Below are positions 23,176 through 31,855 of a stretch of DNA of 64,000 nt, piece after piece. The DNA comes from Gaetbulibacter_A aestuarii. GTDB taxonomy: Bacteria; Bacteroidota; Bacteroidia; Flavobacteriales; Flavobacteriaceae. Numbering within the stretch: the first letter of the stretch is position 1; each line of letters begins with the position of its first letter. Location of the stretch: the NCBI RefSeq assembly GCF_039537665.1, contig NZ_BAABAY010000001.1, forward strand, positions 310,001 through 374,000, read 5' to 3'. The notes below the pieces were generated by a model that was not told where the DNA came from, did not search any database, and worked only from the letters and a program-made list of their open reading frames with translations. The position numbers and the translations under genes were made by a program.

Positions 23176-24408
23176 TTAAGACACTGCCTTAAGTTTTTTC
23201 AAGGTGGTCTTCGTTAATTTATCTTCAGCATATGGCTTGGTTACATTGAGTTTTTTCTCATCGCTACTTGGCATATCGAACATGGCATCCGTTAAGATTT
23301 CTTCACAAAGTGAGCGCAATCCACGGGCACCTAATTTGTATTCGATGGCTTTCTCTACAATAAAATCCAAAGCACCATCGGTAATCGAAAATTCAATATC
23401 GTCCATTAAGAACAGTTTTTTGTACTGTTTAATGATGGCATTTTTTGGTTCTGTAAGGATGGATCTCAATGTTTTGGAATCTAAAGGATTCATGTGCGTT
23501 AACACCGGTAAACGACCAATGATCTCAGGAATTAATCCAAAATCCTTCAGATCCTTAGGAATGATGTATTGCAATAAATTACTATGATCTACACTATCTT
23601 CAGACATGGACGCACTGTAACCCACAGCCTGCATATTCAAACGTTTGGAGATCACCCTATCGATACCATCAAAAGCACCACCGGCGATAAACAAGATGTT
23701 TTCAGTATTAACTTCTATAAATTTTTGGTCCGGATGTTTACGACCTCCTTTTGGAGGAACGTTAACTGTGGTTCCTTCTAAAAGTTTTAATAGCGCCTGT
23801 TGAACACCTTCACCAGACACATCACGAGTAATGGATGGATTATCGCTTTTACGCGCGATCTTATCGATCTCATCAATGAAAACAATCCCTTTTTCAGCTT
23901 TTTCCAGATTGTAATCGGCAGCCTGTAGGAGTCTGGTTAAAATACTTTCAACATCTTCTCCAACATAACCGGCTTCTGTTAAAACTGTGGCGTCAACTAT
24001 AGCCAATGGCACATTCAGCATCTTGGCGATTGTTTTTGCGATCAAGGTTTTACCGGTTCCGGTTTGCCCCACCATAATAATATTACTCTTTTGGATTTCG
24101 ATATCGTCTCCGGAAGGTTTTTGTAATAAACGTTTATAGTGGTTATAAACAGCTACGGACATTACTTTTTTAGTATCGTTTTGCCCGATAATATATTCGT
24201 CTAGAAATTCTTTGATTTGAAGCGGTTTGCGCAATTTCAGTTCAGCGGACAAATCGTTACTGTCGCTTTGCTTGGATTCTTCAATAACAATACCATGCGC
24301 CTGCTCGATACAACGATCACAAATGTGTGCATCAAGACCTGCAATTAACAAGTTTGTTTCCGGTTTTTTACGACCGCAAAATGAGCATTCTAATTCTTCT
24401 TTTGCCAT
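23176..24408 (-). CDS. clpX: ATP-dependent Clp protease ATP-binding subunit ClpX
   Basis: A 410-residue AAA+ unfoldase of normal length. The N-terminal zinc domain has C8, C11, C30 and C33. Walker A is GQTGTGKT (114-121), Walker B is IVFIDEIDKIA, and the sensor/arginine segment includes GVQQALLKLLEGT and GARGLRSLCEE. ClpX recognises substrates and feeds them into the ClpP chamber. The clpP gene lies 74 bases upstream on the same strand, so the clpP-clpX pair is intact. A TATCTTTG promoter-like element at 24456-24463 may give clpX its own transcript. Confidence 0.98.
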   Translation of the reverse strand: MAKEELECSFCGRKKPETNLLIAGLDAHICDRCIEQAHGIVIEESKQSDSNDLSAELKLRKPLQIKEFLDEYIIGQNDTKKVMSVAVYNHYKRLLQKPSGDDIEIQKSNIIMVGQTGTGKTLIAKTIAKMLNVPLAIVDATVLTEAGYVGEDVESILTRLLQAADYNLEKAEKGIVFIDEIDKIARKSDNPSITRDVSGEGVQQALLKLLEGTTVNVPPKGGRKHPDQKFIEVNTENILFIAGGAFDGIDRVISKRLNMQAVGYSASMSEDSVDHSNLLQYIIPKDLKDFGLIPEIIGRLPVLTHMNPLDSKTLRSILTEPKNAIIKQYKKLFLMDDIEFSITDGALDFIVEKAIEYKLGARGLRSLCEEILTDAMFDMPSSDEKKLNVTKPYAEDKLTKTTLKKLKAVS

Positions 24409-24455
24409 TAATCTTTACTGATTTTGAGAGCGTATCTATAAAAATACGGGTGTAC

Positions 24456-24463
24456 CAAAGATA
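24456..24463 (-). promoter_or_regulatory. Promoter-like element upstream of clpX
   Basis: On the minus strand TATCTTTG matches the TAnnTTTG element, 48 bases before the clpX start, in the 74-base clpP-clpX gap. The nearest upstream TTG is only 8 bases away, so the other half of the promoter is not convincing. Confidence 0.4.
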
Positions 24464-24482
24464 TAAAATTACAATTTTTTCT

Positions 24483-25157
24483 TTAATTACGGGCTAATAT
24501 CTCGTCAATCATCCCATATTCTTTCGCTTTATCGGCTTTCATCCAATAATCGCGATCACTGTCTTCGTATACTTTGTCGTAGTCCTGACCACTATGCTTA
24601 CTTATGATCTTATATAATTCCTCTTTTAAGGTAATAATCTCGCGAGCCGTAATTTCAATATCGCTTGCCTGGCCTTGAGCGCCACCTAAAGGTTGGTGAA
24701 TCATCACACGGGAATGGGTCAATCCGCTACGTTTTCCTTTCTGACCGGCACATAATAACACGGCTCCCATAGAAGCAGCCATTCCGGTACAGATGGTGGC
24801 GACATCGGGTTTAATGAACTGCATGGTATCGTAAATTCCTAATCCGGCATAAACACTTCCACCCGGGGAATTGATATAAATTTGAATGTCTTTAGAGGCA
24901 TCGGTACTTTCTAAAAACAATAACTGAGCCTGTACAATATTGGCTACCTGATCGTTGATACCGGTTCCTAAAAAAATAATACGATCCATCATTAAACGCG
25001 AAAACACATCGAAAACGGCTATATTCATTTGACGTTCTTCAATAATGTTAGGCGTTAAATTAGTAGGATACATACTACTAATGATTTTGTTGTAGTAGTT
25101 GCTGTTAATACCTTGATCTTTTATGGCGAATTTTTCAAACTCTTTTGCGTAATCCAT
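24483..25157 (-). CDS. clpP: ATP-dependent Clp protease proteolytic subunit ClpP
   Basis: A 224-residue serine peptidase. The triad is visible: Ser129 in TGMAASMGAV, His154 in HSRVMIHQP and Asp203 in DSDRDYWM. The glycine-rich motif INSPGGSVYAGLGIYD shapes the oxyanion site. It assembles as a double heptamer and works with ClpX, whose gene follows after 74 bases. The N-terminal ~30 residues are a family-typical propeptide-like extension. The upstream gene is tig, 145 bases away with a terminator between, so clpP has its own promoter. Confidence 0.98.
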   Translation of the reverse strand: MDYAKEFEKFAIKDQGINSNYYNKIISSMYPTNLTPNIIEERQMNIAVFDVFSRLMMDRIIFLGTGINDQVANIVQAQLLFLESTDASKDIQIYINSPGGSVYAGLGIYDTMQFIKPDVATICTGMAASMGAVLLCAGQKGKRSGLTHSRVMIHQPLGGAQGQASDIEITAREIITLKEELYKIISKHSGQDYDKVYEDSDRDYWMKADKAKEYGMIDEILARN

Positions 25158-25242
25158 AGTTTGTTTACTGTAAATTTTAATTATTAATTGATATCAAAAA
25201 AACTGTTGAAAGCATCCTGGGTTTTTGCAGTTGATCTGAGAA

Positions 25243-25277
25243 TAAAAAAGCGTTTAAATCAACAAGATTTAAACGCC
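25243..25277 (-). terminator. Terminator downstream of tig
   Basis: GCGTTTAAATC / GATTTAAACGC stem (25250-25260, 25266-25276) with a T-run on the minus strand. It separates tig from clpP. Confidence 0.85.
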
Positions 25278-25302
25278 CTAAATATAGTGAAATATTATTT
25301 AC

Positions 25303-26631
25303 TTACTTATCGCCGTATACTTCTTTAACAAACTTTTCGTAACTTAATTCCTTTTCTTTAATATTTGCTTTTTCTTTATATAGTTCAAGTAGTTTTTGAC
25401 TTATTAATTGCTCTGAAATTCTACGTGCTTCATCCTGATTTGAAAGTACACGTGCAGCAATATCGTCAAGCTCTTTATCAGAAGGATTCATTTGACCAAA
25501 CTGCGCCATTTGTGCTTTGATCATTTTTCTAGCGTGATCCTTGATATCTTCCATGGTCACTTTAATATTGTTTTCCTCGATAAGTTTCCCCTCGATCAAT
25601 TGATAACGCAAGCTTTTTTCTGATTTTTCGTACTCCTCTTTTGCCTGATCCAAATCCATTTCTTTTTCTCCGGCTGTTTGCATCCACTTGGTTAAGAACT
25701 CGGCAGGAAGATCGAACTTCGTATTTTCAACCAGGTATTCAGTAACATCGTTCAGTAACTTTTGATCTGATTGTTGCACGAATTGCTTCTCAGCATCTTC
25801 TTTGATCTTAGCTTTCAATTCGGTTACGGATTTTACAACATCTTTACCAAATAATTTATCGAACAGTTCCTGATCAAGGTCTGCCAATTCTCTTTTATTG
25901 ATCTCTGAAATGGTAAATGTTACCGTGATATCCAAACCATGTACTTCATCATGCCCTAATTTCAAAGCATGCATAAGTTCGTGATCGTCTTCATAAAGTC
26001 CTTTGGTCTTCAATTCAAAAGAATCGCCAACTTTAGCTCCAATAAATTTCTTTTCAGTAGCTTTTCCTTTGAATTTATCCAGCGTTAGAGTTACTTTATT
26101 TTCAATATCGCGATCGTCATTAACAAAGGTTCCTGTAATCTCGCTTTCTTTTTTCACTTCGGTTTCAGGAACTAATTTTCCGTATTGTTTCTGGATACGT
26201 TCTACCTGCTCATTGATCATTTTATCATCGGCAATAATGTTGTAGTGCGTAATCGGTTTTTTACTTTTTAAGTTCACTTCAAATTCAGGTGCTAAACCCA
26301 ATTCAAATTCAAAAGTAAACCCATCACCATTCCAGTCGATATCATCTTGTTGTTTTGGAAGCGGTTGCCCAAGTACATCAAGCTTTTCTTCTGTTAAATA
26401 TTTATTTAATGCATCCTGCAATAACTTGTTCACTTCATCTACCAATACTGCTTTTCCGTATTGTTTTTTAACCATACCCATAGGTACATGTCCTTTTCTA
26501 AATCCGGGAATATTCGCGGTTTTACGGTAATCCGATAGAATTTTTTCAACCTTATCGCTGTAATCTTCCTTAGCGATATCCACTTTCACTACTGCATTTA
26601 ATGCATCAACGTTTTCTCTTGTAATATTCAT
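25303..26631 (-). CDS. tig: Trigger factor, ribosome-associated chaperone and prolyl isomerase
   Basis: A 442-residue protein. The N-terminal ribosome-binding domain has the loop ANIPGFRKGHVPMGMVKKQYG, the conserved signature of trigger factor (GFRxGxxP). The middle PPIase-like region and the long helical C-terminal chaperone arms (KEMDLDQAKEEYEKSEKSLR) follow. It binds the ribosome near the exit tunnel and shelters nascent chains. The clustering tig-clpP-clpX is widely conserved. A good promoter lies at 26698-26725, with a palindrome in its leader. Confidence 0.96.
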   Translation of the reverse strand: MNITRENVDALNAVVKVDIAKEDYSDKVEKILSDYRKTANIPGFRKGHVPMGMVKKQYGKAVLVDEVNKLLQDALNKYLTEEKLDVLGQPLPKQQDDIDWNGDGFTFEFELGLAPEFEVNLKSKKPITHYNIIADDKMINEQVERIQKQYGKLVPETEVKKESEITGTFVNDDRDIENKVTLTLDKFKGKATEKKFIGAKVGDSFELKTKGLYEDDHELMHALKLGHDEVHGLDITVTFTISEINKRELADLDQELFDKLFGKDVVKSVTELKAKIKEDAEKQFVQQSDQKLLNDVTEYLVENTKFDLPAEFLTKWMQTAGEKEMDLDQAKEEYEKSEKSLRYQLIEGKLIEENNIKVTMEDIKDHARKMIKAQMAQFGQMNPSDKELDDIAARVLSNQDEARRISEQLISQKLLELYKEKANIKEKELSYEKFVKEVYGDK

Positions 26632-26668
26632 TCTTTAATGATATAAACCTTTTTATTATTTAATATGC

Positions 26669-26684
26669 GGCTATCGCGATAGCC
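26669..26684. other. Perfect 16-base palindrome in the tig leader
   Basis: GGCTATCGCGATAGCC lies between the tig promoter (26698-26725) and its start codon (26631), so it is part of the untranslated leader. It could be an operator or an RNA hairpin; no protein is known for it. Confidence 0.45.
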
Positions 26685-26697
26685 AAAAATCGGGATG

Positions 26698-26725
26698 CAA
26701 AAATAAAACATTTTTACATCGCAAC
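26698..26725 (-). promoter_or_regulatory. Promoter of tig
   Basis: Minus strand TTG (26725-26723), 17-base spacer, TATTTTTG (26705-26698): a full match to the Bacteroidota consensus, about 67 bases before the tig start codon. Confidence 0.65.
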
Positions 26726-26802
26726 AAAGTTTTTAAATACTTGATTTTATGGGATTTCCCTGACCTATTTCATTACGCTTAAAATTGGTGATAAAGAAGG
26801 CT

Positions 26803-27165
26803 TTAATTCCTTTTTCGGTCTTCTTCTTTTAAGGTTGAATGGAGAATAGATTGTAGTATTGATAATAATAAGCTGAAGAAAATGGCCGTCCAAAAGCTAT
26901 CGATTCCGAAACCATTTACCAGAGAAGCTGTAATTTCTAAAATAATCGCATTAATGACTATAAGAAACAATCCTAGAGTTACGATGGTAATAGGTAAGGT
27001 GAAAATGACCAAAATGGGTTTCACCAGTAAATTTAAAACTGAAAGCACAACTGCCACGATAATGGCCGTCCAATAATTATCTAAAGTCACACCATAGCCT
27101 CTTAAAAGGTTTGCAATAACAAAAACAATGATGGCATTTAGTAGCAATTTAATAATGAGTTTCAT
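26803..27165 (-). CDS. Phage holin family (holin superfamily IV) membrane protein
   Basis: A 120-residue protein with four hydrophobic segments. Motifs DNYWTAIIVAVVLSVLNLLV and KPILVIFTLPITIVTLGLF fit the mycobacterial-type 4-TMS phage holin family (Pfam Phage_holin_4_2), found chromosomally across bacteria. Despite the name these proteins are not tied to phage here: there are no other phage genes nearby. The true role is unknown. The gene stands alone, 38 bases downstream of the hydrolase gene on the same strand. Confidence 0.85.
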   Translation of the reverse strand: MKLIIKLLLNAIIVFVIANLLRGYGVTLDNYWTAIIVAVVLSVLNLLVKPILVIFTLPITIVTLGLFLIVINAIILEITASLVNGFGIDSFWTAIFFSLLLSILQSILHSTLKEEDRKRN

Positions 27166-27204
27166 GAATCTGTTTGATTTGTATGTTTTTTAAAATTACG
27201 AAAA

Positions 27205-27969
27205 CTATTTTATAAAATCCATCACCGCTTTGTAAAAGGCCTCCGGGTTTTCGGCGTGTAACCAATGCCCCGCGTTTGGAATAGTTTCAATGGTGGCCTT
27301 CGGAAAATAGTTCTTAATAATCGCTTCGTCATCTGCGCCAATATACTCGGAACGATCGCCACGTAAAAACAAGGTTTCTTTGTTGTAAGTAGCATAAGAC
27401 GGTAAGGCTTCACCTACCTCAGCAACTTCTTGTTGTAAAACGTCCAGATTGAGACGCAGACCTAATTTTCCTTTTTCTTTCCAGTACAAATTTTTTAGTA
27501 AGAACTGGCGGATACCCAAATCTTTAATGTGCTTACTTAAGGCCTCATCGGCATCACCTCTACTTTCCATCTGATCAAAATCCAATGCCGCTAAACCATT
27601 CAAAATCCAATCGTGATGCACCGGATAAAAACGTGGTGAAATATCAGCAATAATAAGTTTTTCAACCAGCTCCGGATAAAGCGTAGCAAAAAGCATCGCT
27701 GTTTTTCCACCCATGGAATGTCCTAAAAGAATACTATTTTTTAGATCGTGTTTTTCGCAGTAACGTTTAATATCCTCCGCCATAACCTCATAATTAAAGG
27801 TATCGCTCCAGGAACTTCGCCCATGATTACGCTGGTCAATAAGATGCACCTGGAACCCCGCTTCACTGAATTCCTTTCCAAGGGTTTTCCAATTATCTCC
27901 CATCCCCAGAAAGCCGTGCAAAATGATAAATGGCTTTCCTTCGCCAATAATATTCGAATATAATTCCAT
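27205..27969 (-). CDS. Alpha/beta-fold hydrolase (YbfF-like)
   Basis: A 254-residue alpha/beta hydrolase. The oxyanion segment is LHGFLGMGDNWKTLG, the nucleophile elbow is LLGHSMGGKTAM with Ser, the QRNHGRSSW strand follows the usual fold, and the C-terminal catalytic His is in PNAGHWLHAENP. The pattern matches the YbfF/esterase group that acts on acyl esters or acyl-CoA. It overlaps the stop of pdxJ by one base (27969), so the two are translationally linked. The substrate is unknown. Confidence 0.9.
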   Translation of the reverse strand: MELYSNIIGEGKPFIILHGFLGMGDNWKTLGKEFSEAGFQVHLIDQRNHGRSSWSDTFNYEVMAEDIKRYCEKHDLKNSILLGHSMGGKTAMLFATLYPELVEKLIIADISPRFYPVHHDWILNGLAALDFDQMESRGDADEALSKHIKDLGIRQFLLKNLYWKEKGKLGLRLNLDVLQQEVAEVGEALPSYATYNKETLFLRGDRSEYIGADDEAIIKNYFPKATIETIPNAGHWLHAENPEAFYKAVMDFIK

Positions 27970-28685
27970 TATTTCAGTTTTTGCAGATACATTTGGATCA
28001 CATTTTCCACACCTAGATACAAACTTTCTGCGATCAGGGCATGCCCGATAGATACTTCCATAAGGTTGGGAATTTGTGATTTAAAAAACTGAATATTCTC
28101 CAGAGACAGATCATGCCCGGCATTCACACCCAAACCTAATTTACCAGCCAATTCAGCCGCAGCTACATAAGGTTTTATAGCATCTTTATTTCCCAGGTCG
28201 TATTGTTTGGCAAAAGATTCCGTATATAATTCGATGCGATCTGTTCCGGTAGCCTGAGCTCCTTCAATCTGTTTTAGAACCGGATCGACAAAAATTGATG
28301 TTCTGATACCATTACTTTTAAATTCCTGAATCACCTCCGCCAAAAAATCTTTATGCTTAAGGGTATCCCAACCGGCATTACTGGTTATCGCATCCACAGC
28401 ATCAGGAACTAAAGTAACCTGAGTAGGTTTTACCTCCAGAACAAGATCTATAAATTTTGTAATGGGATTTCCTTCAATATTGAATTCGGTATACACCTCA
28501 GGTTTTAGATCGCGGGCATCCTGATACCGAATATGACGTTCGTCCGGTCTGGGATGAATAGTAATGCCTTGCGCTCCAAAACGTTGCGCATCTTTTGCAA
28601 ATTGTACCACATTAGGTACGTCGCCACCTCGGGAATTCCGCAGCGTGGCTATCTTATTAATATTTACACTTAACTTGGTCATCAT
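27969..28685 (-). CDS. pdxJ: Pyridoxine 5'-phosphate synthase
   Basis: A 238-residue protein starting at MMTKLSVNINKIATLRNSRG. It is a TIM-barrel enzyme that condenses 3-amino-2-oxopropyl phosphate with 1-deoxy-D-xylulose 5-phosphate in vitamin B6 synthesis. Motifs RGGDVPNVVQFA, GITIHPRPDERHI, TLVPD and LGVNAGHDL are those of PdxJ. I trimmed five residues from the longest frame (ATG at 28698-28700) because homologues begin at the TKLSVNI region, but the longer start cannot be ruled out. It is divergent from the CBS gene at 28771, with an intergenic gap of about 85 bases. Confidence 0.95.
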   Translation of the reverse strand: MMTKLSVNINKIATLRNSRGGDVPNVVQFAKDAQRFGAQGITIHPRPDERHIRYQDARDLKPEVYTEFNIEGNPITKFIDLVLEVKPTQVTLVPDAVDAITSNAGWDTLKHKDFLAEVIQEFKSNGIRTSIFVDPVLKQIEGAQATGTDRIELYTESFAKQYDLGNKDAIKPYVAAAELAGKLGLGVNAGHDLSLENIQFFKSQIPNLMEVSIGHALIAESLYLGVENVIQMYLQKLK

Positions 28686-28770
28686 CGTTAATTTAAACAC
28701 AAAAATACAAACTAGAAGGCCGTTTTTGCTATTTTTTTGATTAATTTGCAGTATAAGACTCCTAAGAGAA

Positions 28771-29430
28771 ATGACGCTTTCAGATTATATTATAAACGAC
28801 ATAAAACCCATCTCTGTAAATAGCAAGGTGAGTGAGTTGCAACAGCTATTTAATCAGCTTACCTATTCACATATTCCTGTTCAAAATGAGCATGGCACTT
28901 TTATTGGGTCGTTTTTTGAAACCGATGCGCATTGCTTTGAAAGCGATAAACCGGTAAAGGAATTCCTTTATTCTCTGGAAGATTTTTTTGTTCGCGATAC
29001 CACACTATGGCTAGATGTACTTGAAGCATTTGCGGTGAATAACGCGAATATTATGCCTGTTCTAAATGCCAATAGCGATTATTTGGGTTATTATGAACTT
29101 AATGATATTATTGGCCTGTTCAATGAATCGCCATTTTTCTCTGAAGCCGGAGGTATTATTGTGGTCGAAAAAGGTATCAACGATTACTCTTTTAGTGAGA
29201 TCAGCCAGATCGTAGAATCCAATGACGGTAAATTATTAGGCGCTTTTATTTCAAGTATGAATACTGATCTGGTTCAAATTACCTTGAAAATTGGCCAGGC
29301 CGGTTTAACGGATATTATTCAAACCTTCCGCCGTTACTCCTATAATATTATTTCAGGTCATGAAGAAGATAGTTATGTTGAAAGCCTAAAAGAACGGTCG
29401 AATTACCTTAAAAAATACCTCGATATATAA
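28771..29430 (+). CDS. CBS-domain protein
   Basis: A 219-residue protein. The N-terminus, LSDYIINDIKPISVNSKVSE and THIPVQNEHGTFIGS-type (here YSHIPVQNEHGTFIG), is a pair of CBS domains, which bind adenosyl ligands such as AMP or ATP. The C-terminal half (SFSEISQIVESNDGKLLGAF, followed by a strand-helix segment) resembles an ACT-like domain, as in AcuB-type proteins. It overlaps nadK by one base, so they are co-translated. Regulation of NAD kinase or of a partner by adenylate level is conceivable but inferred. Confidence 0.85.
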   Translation: MTLSDYIINDIKPISVNSKVSELQQLFNQLTYSHIPVQNEHGTFIGSFFETDAHCFESDKPVKEFLYSLEDFFVRDTTLWLDVLEAFAVNNANIMPVLNANSDYLGYYELNDIIGLFNESPFFSEAGGIIVVEKGINDYSFSEISQIVESNDGKLLGAFISSMNTDLVQITLKIGQAGLTDIIQTFRRYSYNIISGHEEDSYVESLKERSNYLKKYLDI

Positions 29431-30317
29431 TGATGAAAGTTGCTGTTTTTGGAAGATTTTACAATGCGACAACTACCGAATCGGTAGAAACCCTGTTTCA
29501 TTATTTATTGAACAATGACATTGATGCTTATATTGAAACGGCCTTTTTGAATTTAATTAAGCAAGAATCTCAAAACAGCAAAGATTACTTTTCATTCAAA
29601 ACCTTCGACACACTCGACGATTCCTTTGATCTCCTGGTAAGTGTGGGAGGCGATGGAACTATTTTGCGAGCCATCACCTTTGTGAAGAATATCGATATCC
29701 CAATAATTGGTATCAATACAGGACGCCTCGGATTTTTGGCAACTGTATCTGTTAATCAGATTGAAAGTGCATTCAAGAATATTATCGAAGGAAAATATCG
29801 TATTTCTGAGCGGAGTCTGCTCTCCGTGGAAACGTCGCCGGAAAGTAAAGACGTTTCCGCCTTGAATTTCGCCTTAAATGAGGTTGCTGTAAGTAGAAAG
29901 AATACCACTTCGATGATTAATGTTGAAACCCTCCTGGATGGCGAGTATTTAACAACGTACTGGAGTGACGGGCTGATCGTATCAACACCTACCGGCTCAA
30001 CAGGCTACTCATTGAGTTGCGGCGGTCCTGTTATAACGCCGGGCACAAACACCTTTGTACTTACCCCAATTGCGCCGCACAACTTAAGTGCCCGTCCGCT
30101 TGCAATTCCCGATTCTACCGTTATTCAACTTAAAGTGGATGGCAGAGAAAATAGTCATTTAATTTCCCTCGATTCCAGAATTGCTACTTTAGAGAACGGT
30201 ACCATCATCACTATTAAAAAAGCCGATTTTAAAATTAAGATGATAGACCTTCTGGACGAAAGCTTTCTTGTAACCTTAAGGAAAAAACTCCTATGGGGCG
30301 AGGACAATAGAAATTGA
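29430..30317 (+). CDS. nadK: NAD kinase
   Basis: A 295-residue enzyme that phosphorylates NAD to NADP using ATP. The GGDGT motif (residues 73-77, SVGGDGTILRA), the NTGRLGFLA loop, the LNEVAVSRK motif with Asn, and TPTGSTGYSLSCGGP are all family signatures. The start ATG overlaps the TAA of the CBS gene. It is followed by a promoter for DUF6089, so the CBS-nadK pair forms its own unit. Confidence 0.97.
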   Translation: MMKVAVFGRFYNATTTESVETLFHYLLNNDIDAYIETAFLNLIKQESQNSKDYFSFKTFDTLDDSFDLLVSVGGDGTILRAITFVKNIDIPIIGINTGRLGFLATVSVNQIESAFKNIIEGKYRISERSLLSVETSPESKDVSALNFALNEVAVSRKNTTSMINVETLLDGEYLTTYWSDGLIVSTPTGSTGYSLSCGGPVITPGTNTFVLTPIAPHNLSARPLAIPDSTVIQLKVDGRENSHLISLDSRIATLENGTIITIKKADFKIKMIDLLDESFLVTLRKKLLWGEDNRN

Positions 30318-30371
30318 TCAAAACAATAAATTCACATAAATCCTGTTTTAATCCATACAATTCCCCTCAAA

Positions 30372-30403
30372 TTGTTATGGACTCAGCATATTTGTTATAT
30401 TTG
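30372..30403 (+). promoter_or_regulatory. Promoter of the DUF6089-uppS-bamA group
   Basis: TTG (30372-30374), 21-base spacer, TATATTTG (30396-30403). It lies about 18 bases before the ATG at 30421 and would give a short leader. Confidence 0.65.
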
Positions 30404-30420
30404 CAAACTTTTGAAATTAT

Positions 30421-31113
30421 ATGAGGCAAGCAACCATCTTAATAATAAGCTTATTGTGCCTGCAATTAAGCTACTCCCAAATTCATGAAATTGGTATTTA
30501 TGCCGGTGGCAGCAATCTTATTACCGATATAGGCTCTACAAAATACATCAACCCTGATAATCTGGCACTTGGCTTGATTTATAAACTTAATATGAGCCCC
30601 AGACATTCCTGGCGCCTTTCAGTTATTTATGCCGATATTGATGCCTACGACAGTAAATCAGAGGATCCCCGCCGTATTCAACGAGATTACAGCTTTGATA
30701 GCAACCTATTGGAAATTTCAGGAGGGATGGAATTTACCTTTATAGATTTCGACCTCCATTCCGGACTTCCCATGGTTACACCCTATTTATATTCAGGAAT
30801 TAGCGCTTTTCGTTATGACGAATATTATTATTTCGCCGGTAATCAAACCAGTGCGAATAAAAAAAGCTGGTCTTTCGGAATACCTATGACTTTAGGTATT
30901 AAGACCAATATTTTAGGTAGCTTTGTAATAGGCGTCGAAGTTGGCGCTCGATATACCTTTACTGATGCCCTTGATGGGAGCAACCCAGACGATGCTGCTT
31001 TAAAACAATACCGCTTTGGCAATATTAATAATAATGACTGGTATATGTTTTCCGGAATTACCTTAACCTATACCTTTGGGGAAAATCCTTGTTATTGCGA
31101 ACGATCAAAATAA
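30421..31113 (+). CDS. DUF6089 family outer-membrane beta-barrel protein
   Basis: A 230-residue protein with a signal peptide (LIISLLCLQLSYSQ) and DUF6089 features: IGIYAGGSNLITDIGSTKYI near the N-terminus and DWYMFSGITLTYTFGENPCY near the end. It is a small Bacteroidota barrel, conserved next to uppS and bamA in this order, which suggests a link to outer-membrane assembly. It ends with CYCERSK. One base separates its stop from the uppS start, so translation is coupled. Confidence 0.88.
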   Translation: MRQATILIISLLCLQLSYSQIHEIGIYAGGSNLITDIGSTKYINPDNLALGLIYKLNMSPRHSWRLSVIYADIDAYDSKSEDPRRIQRDYSFDSNLLEISGGMEFTFIDFDLHSGLPMVTPYLYSGISAFRYDEYYYFAGNQTSANKKSWSFGIPMTLGIKTNILGSFVIGVEVGARYTFTDALDGSNPDDAALKQYRFGNINNNDWYMFSGITLTYTFGENPCYCERSK

Positions 31114-31114
31114 A

Positions 31115-31855
31115 ATGGACTTAAAAGAGCACATCAATACCAAGAAATTACCGCAACATCTGGCCATTATTATGGATGGCAACGGGCGTTGGGCAAAACA
31201 AAAAGGTATGATGCGGGTGTTTGGTCATGAAAACGGTGCCAAGGCCGTTCGTGAGGTTGTAGAAGCTTCAGGCGAACTTGGTATTCCGAACGTAACGCTT
31301 TACGCCTTCTCTACTGAAAACTGGAAACGCCCTAAACTGGAAGTGGAAACTTTAATGAAGCTTTTGGTGTCTACATTAAAAAAAGAAATTAGTAATCTTC
31401 AAGAAAACGAAATAAGACTAAACGCCATTGGGAATTTAAAAACCTTACCTAAAAAGGTTTACAATGAGTTAACCGAAGTCATGGAAAAAACTAAAGAAAA
31501 TGAAAAATTGACTTTGACTCTGGCCTTGAGCTACGGTTCACGCGAAGAATTACTAAACACTGTTAAAGAAATTAGTATTAAAGTTAAAAATAATATAATT
31601 TCGCCAAAAAAAATTGATGAATCAATTATTAATGAGCATCTTTACACGCAAAATTTACCAGACGTAGATTTGCTTATTAGAACTAGCGGCGAACAAAGAA
31701 TAAGTAACTTTTTGCTCTGGCAGATTGCTTATGCCGAATTATATTTTACAGATGTGCTTTGGCCTGATTTTACGAAACAGCATTTGTATGAAGCTATTAT
31801 TGAATATCAACAAAGAGAACGAAGATTTGGGAAAACAAGCGAGCAACTCAGCTAA
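31115..31855 (+). CDS. uppS: Isoprenyl transferase (undecaprenyl diphosphate synthase)
   Basis: A 246-residue cis-prenyltransferase that makes the C55 lipid carrier of cell-wall precursors. Motifs are HLAIIMDGNGRWAKQKG with catalytic Asp21, GHENGAKAVREVV, TLYAFSTENWKRP, and the C-terminal LLIRTSGEQRISNFLLWQ and WPDF. The start MDLKEHIN at 31115 follows directly after the DUF6089 stop; the frame is open further upstream inside that gene, but homologues begin here. It overlaps bamA at its end, so DUF6089-uppS-bamA is one operon. Confidence 0.96.
   Translation: MDLKEHINTKKLPQHLAIIMDGNGRWAKQKGMMRVFGHENGAKAVREVVEASGELGIPNVTLYAFSTENWKRPKLEVETLMKLLVSTLKKEISNLQENEIRLNAIGNLKTLPKKVYNELTEVMEKTKENEKLTLTLALSYGSREELLNTVKEISIKVKNNIISPKKIDESIINEHLYTQNLPDVDLLIRTSGEQRISNFLLWQIAYAELYFTDVLWPDFTKQHLYEAIIEYQQRERRFGKTSEQLS

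Noticed and set aside
26803..27165. Prophage signal from the holin-family gene
   Set aside because: No other phage genes nearby; this family is common as a chromosomal membrane protein in Bacteroidota.
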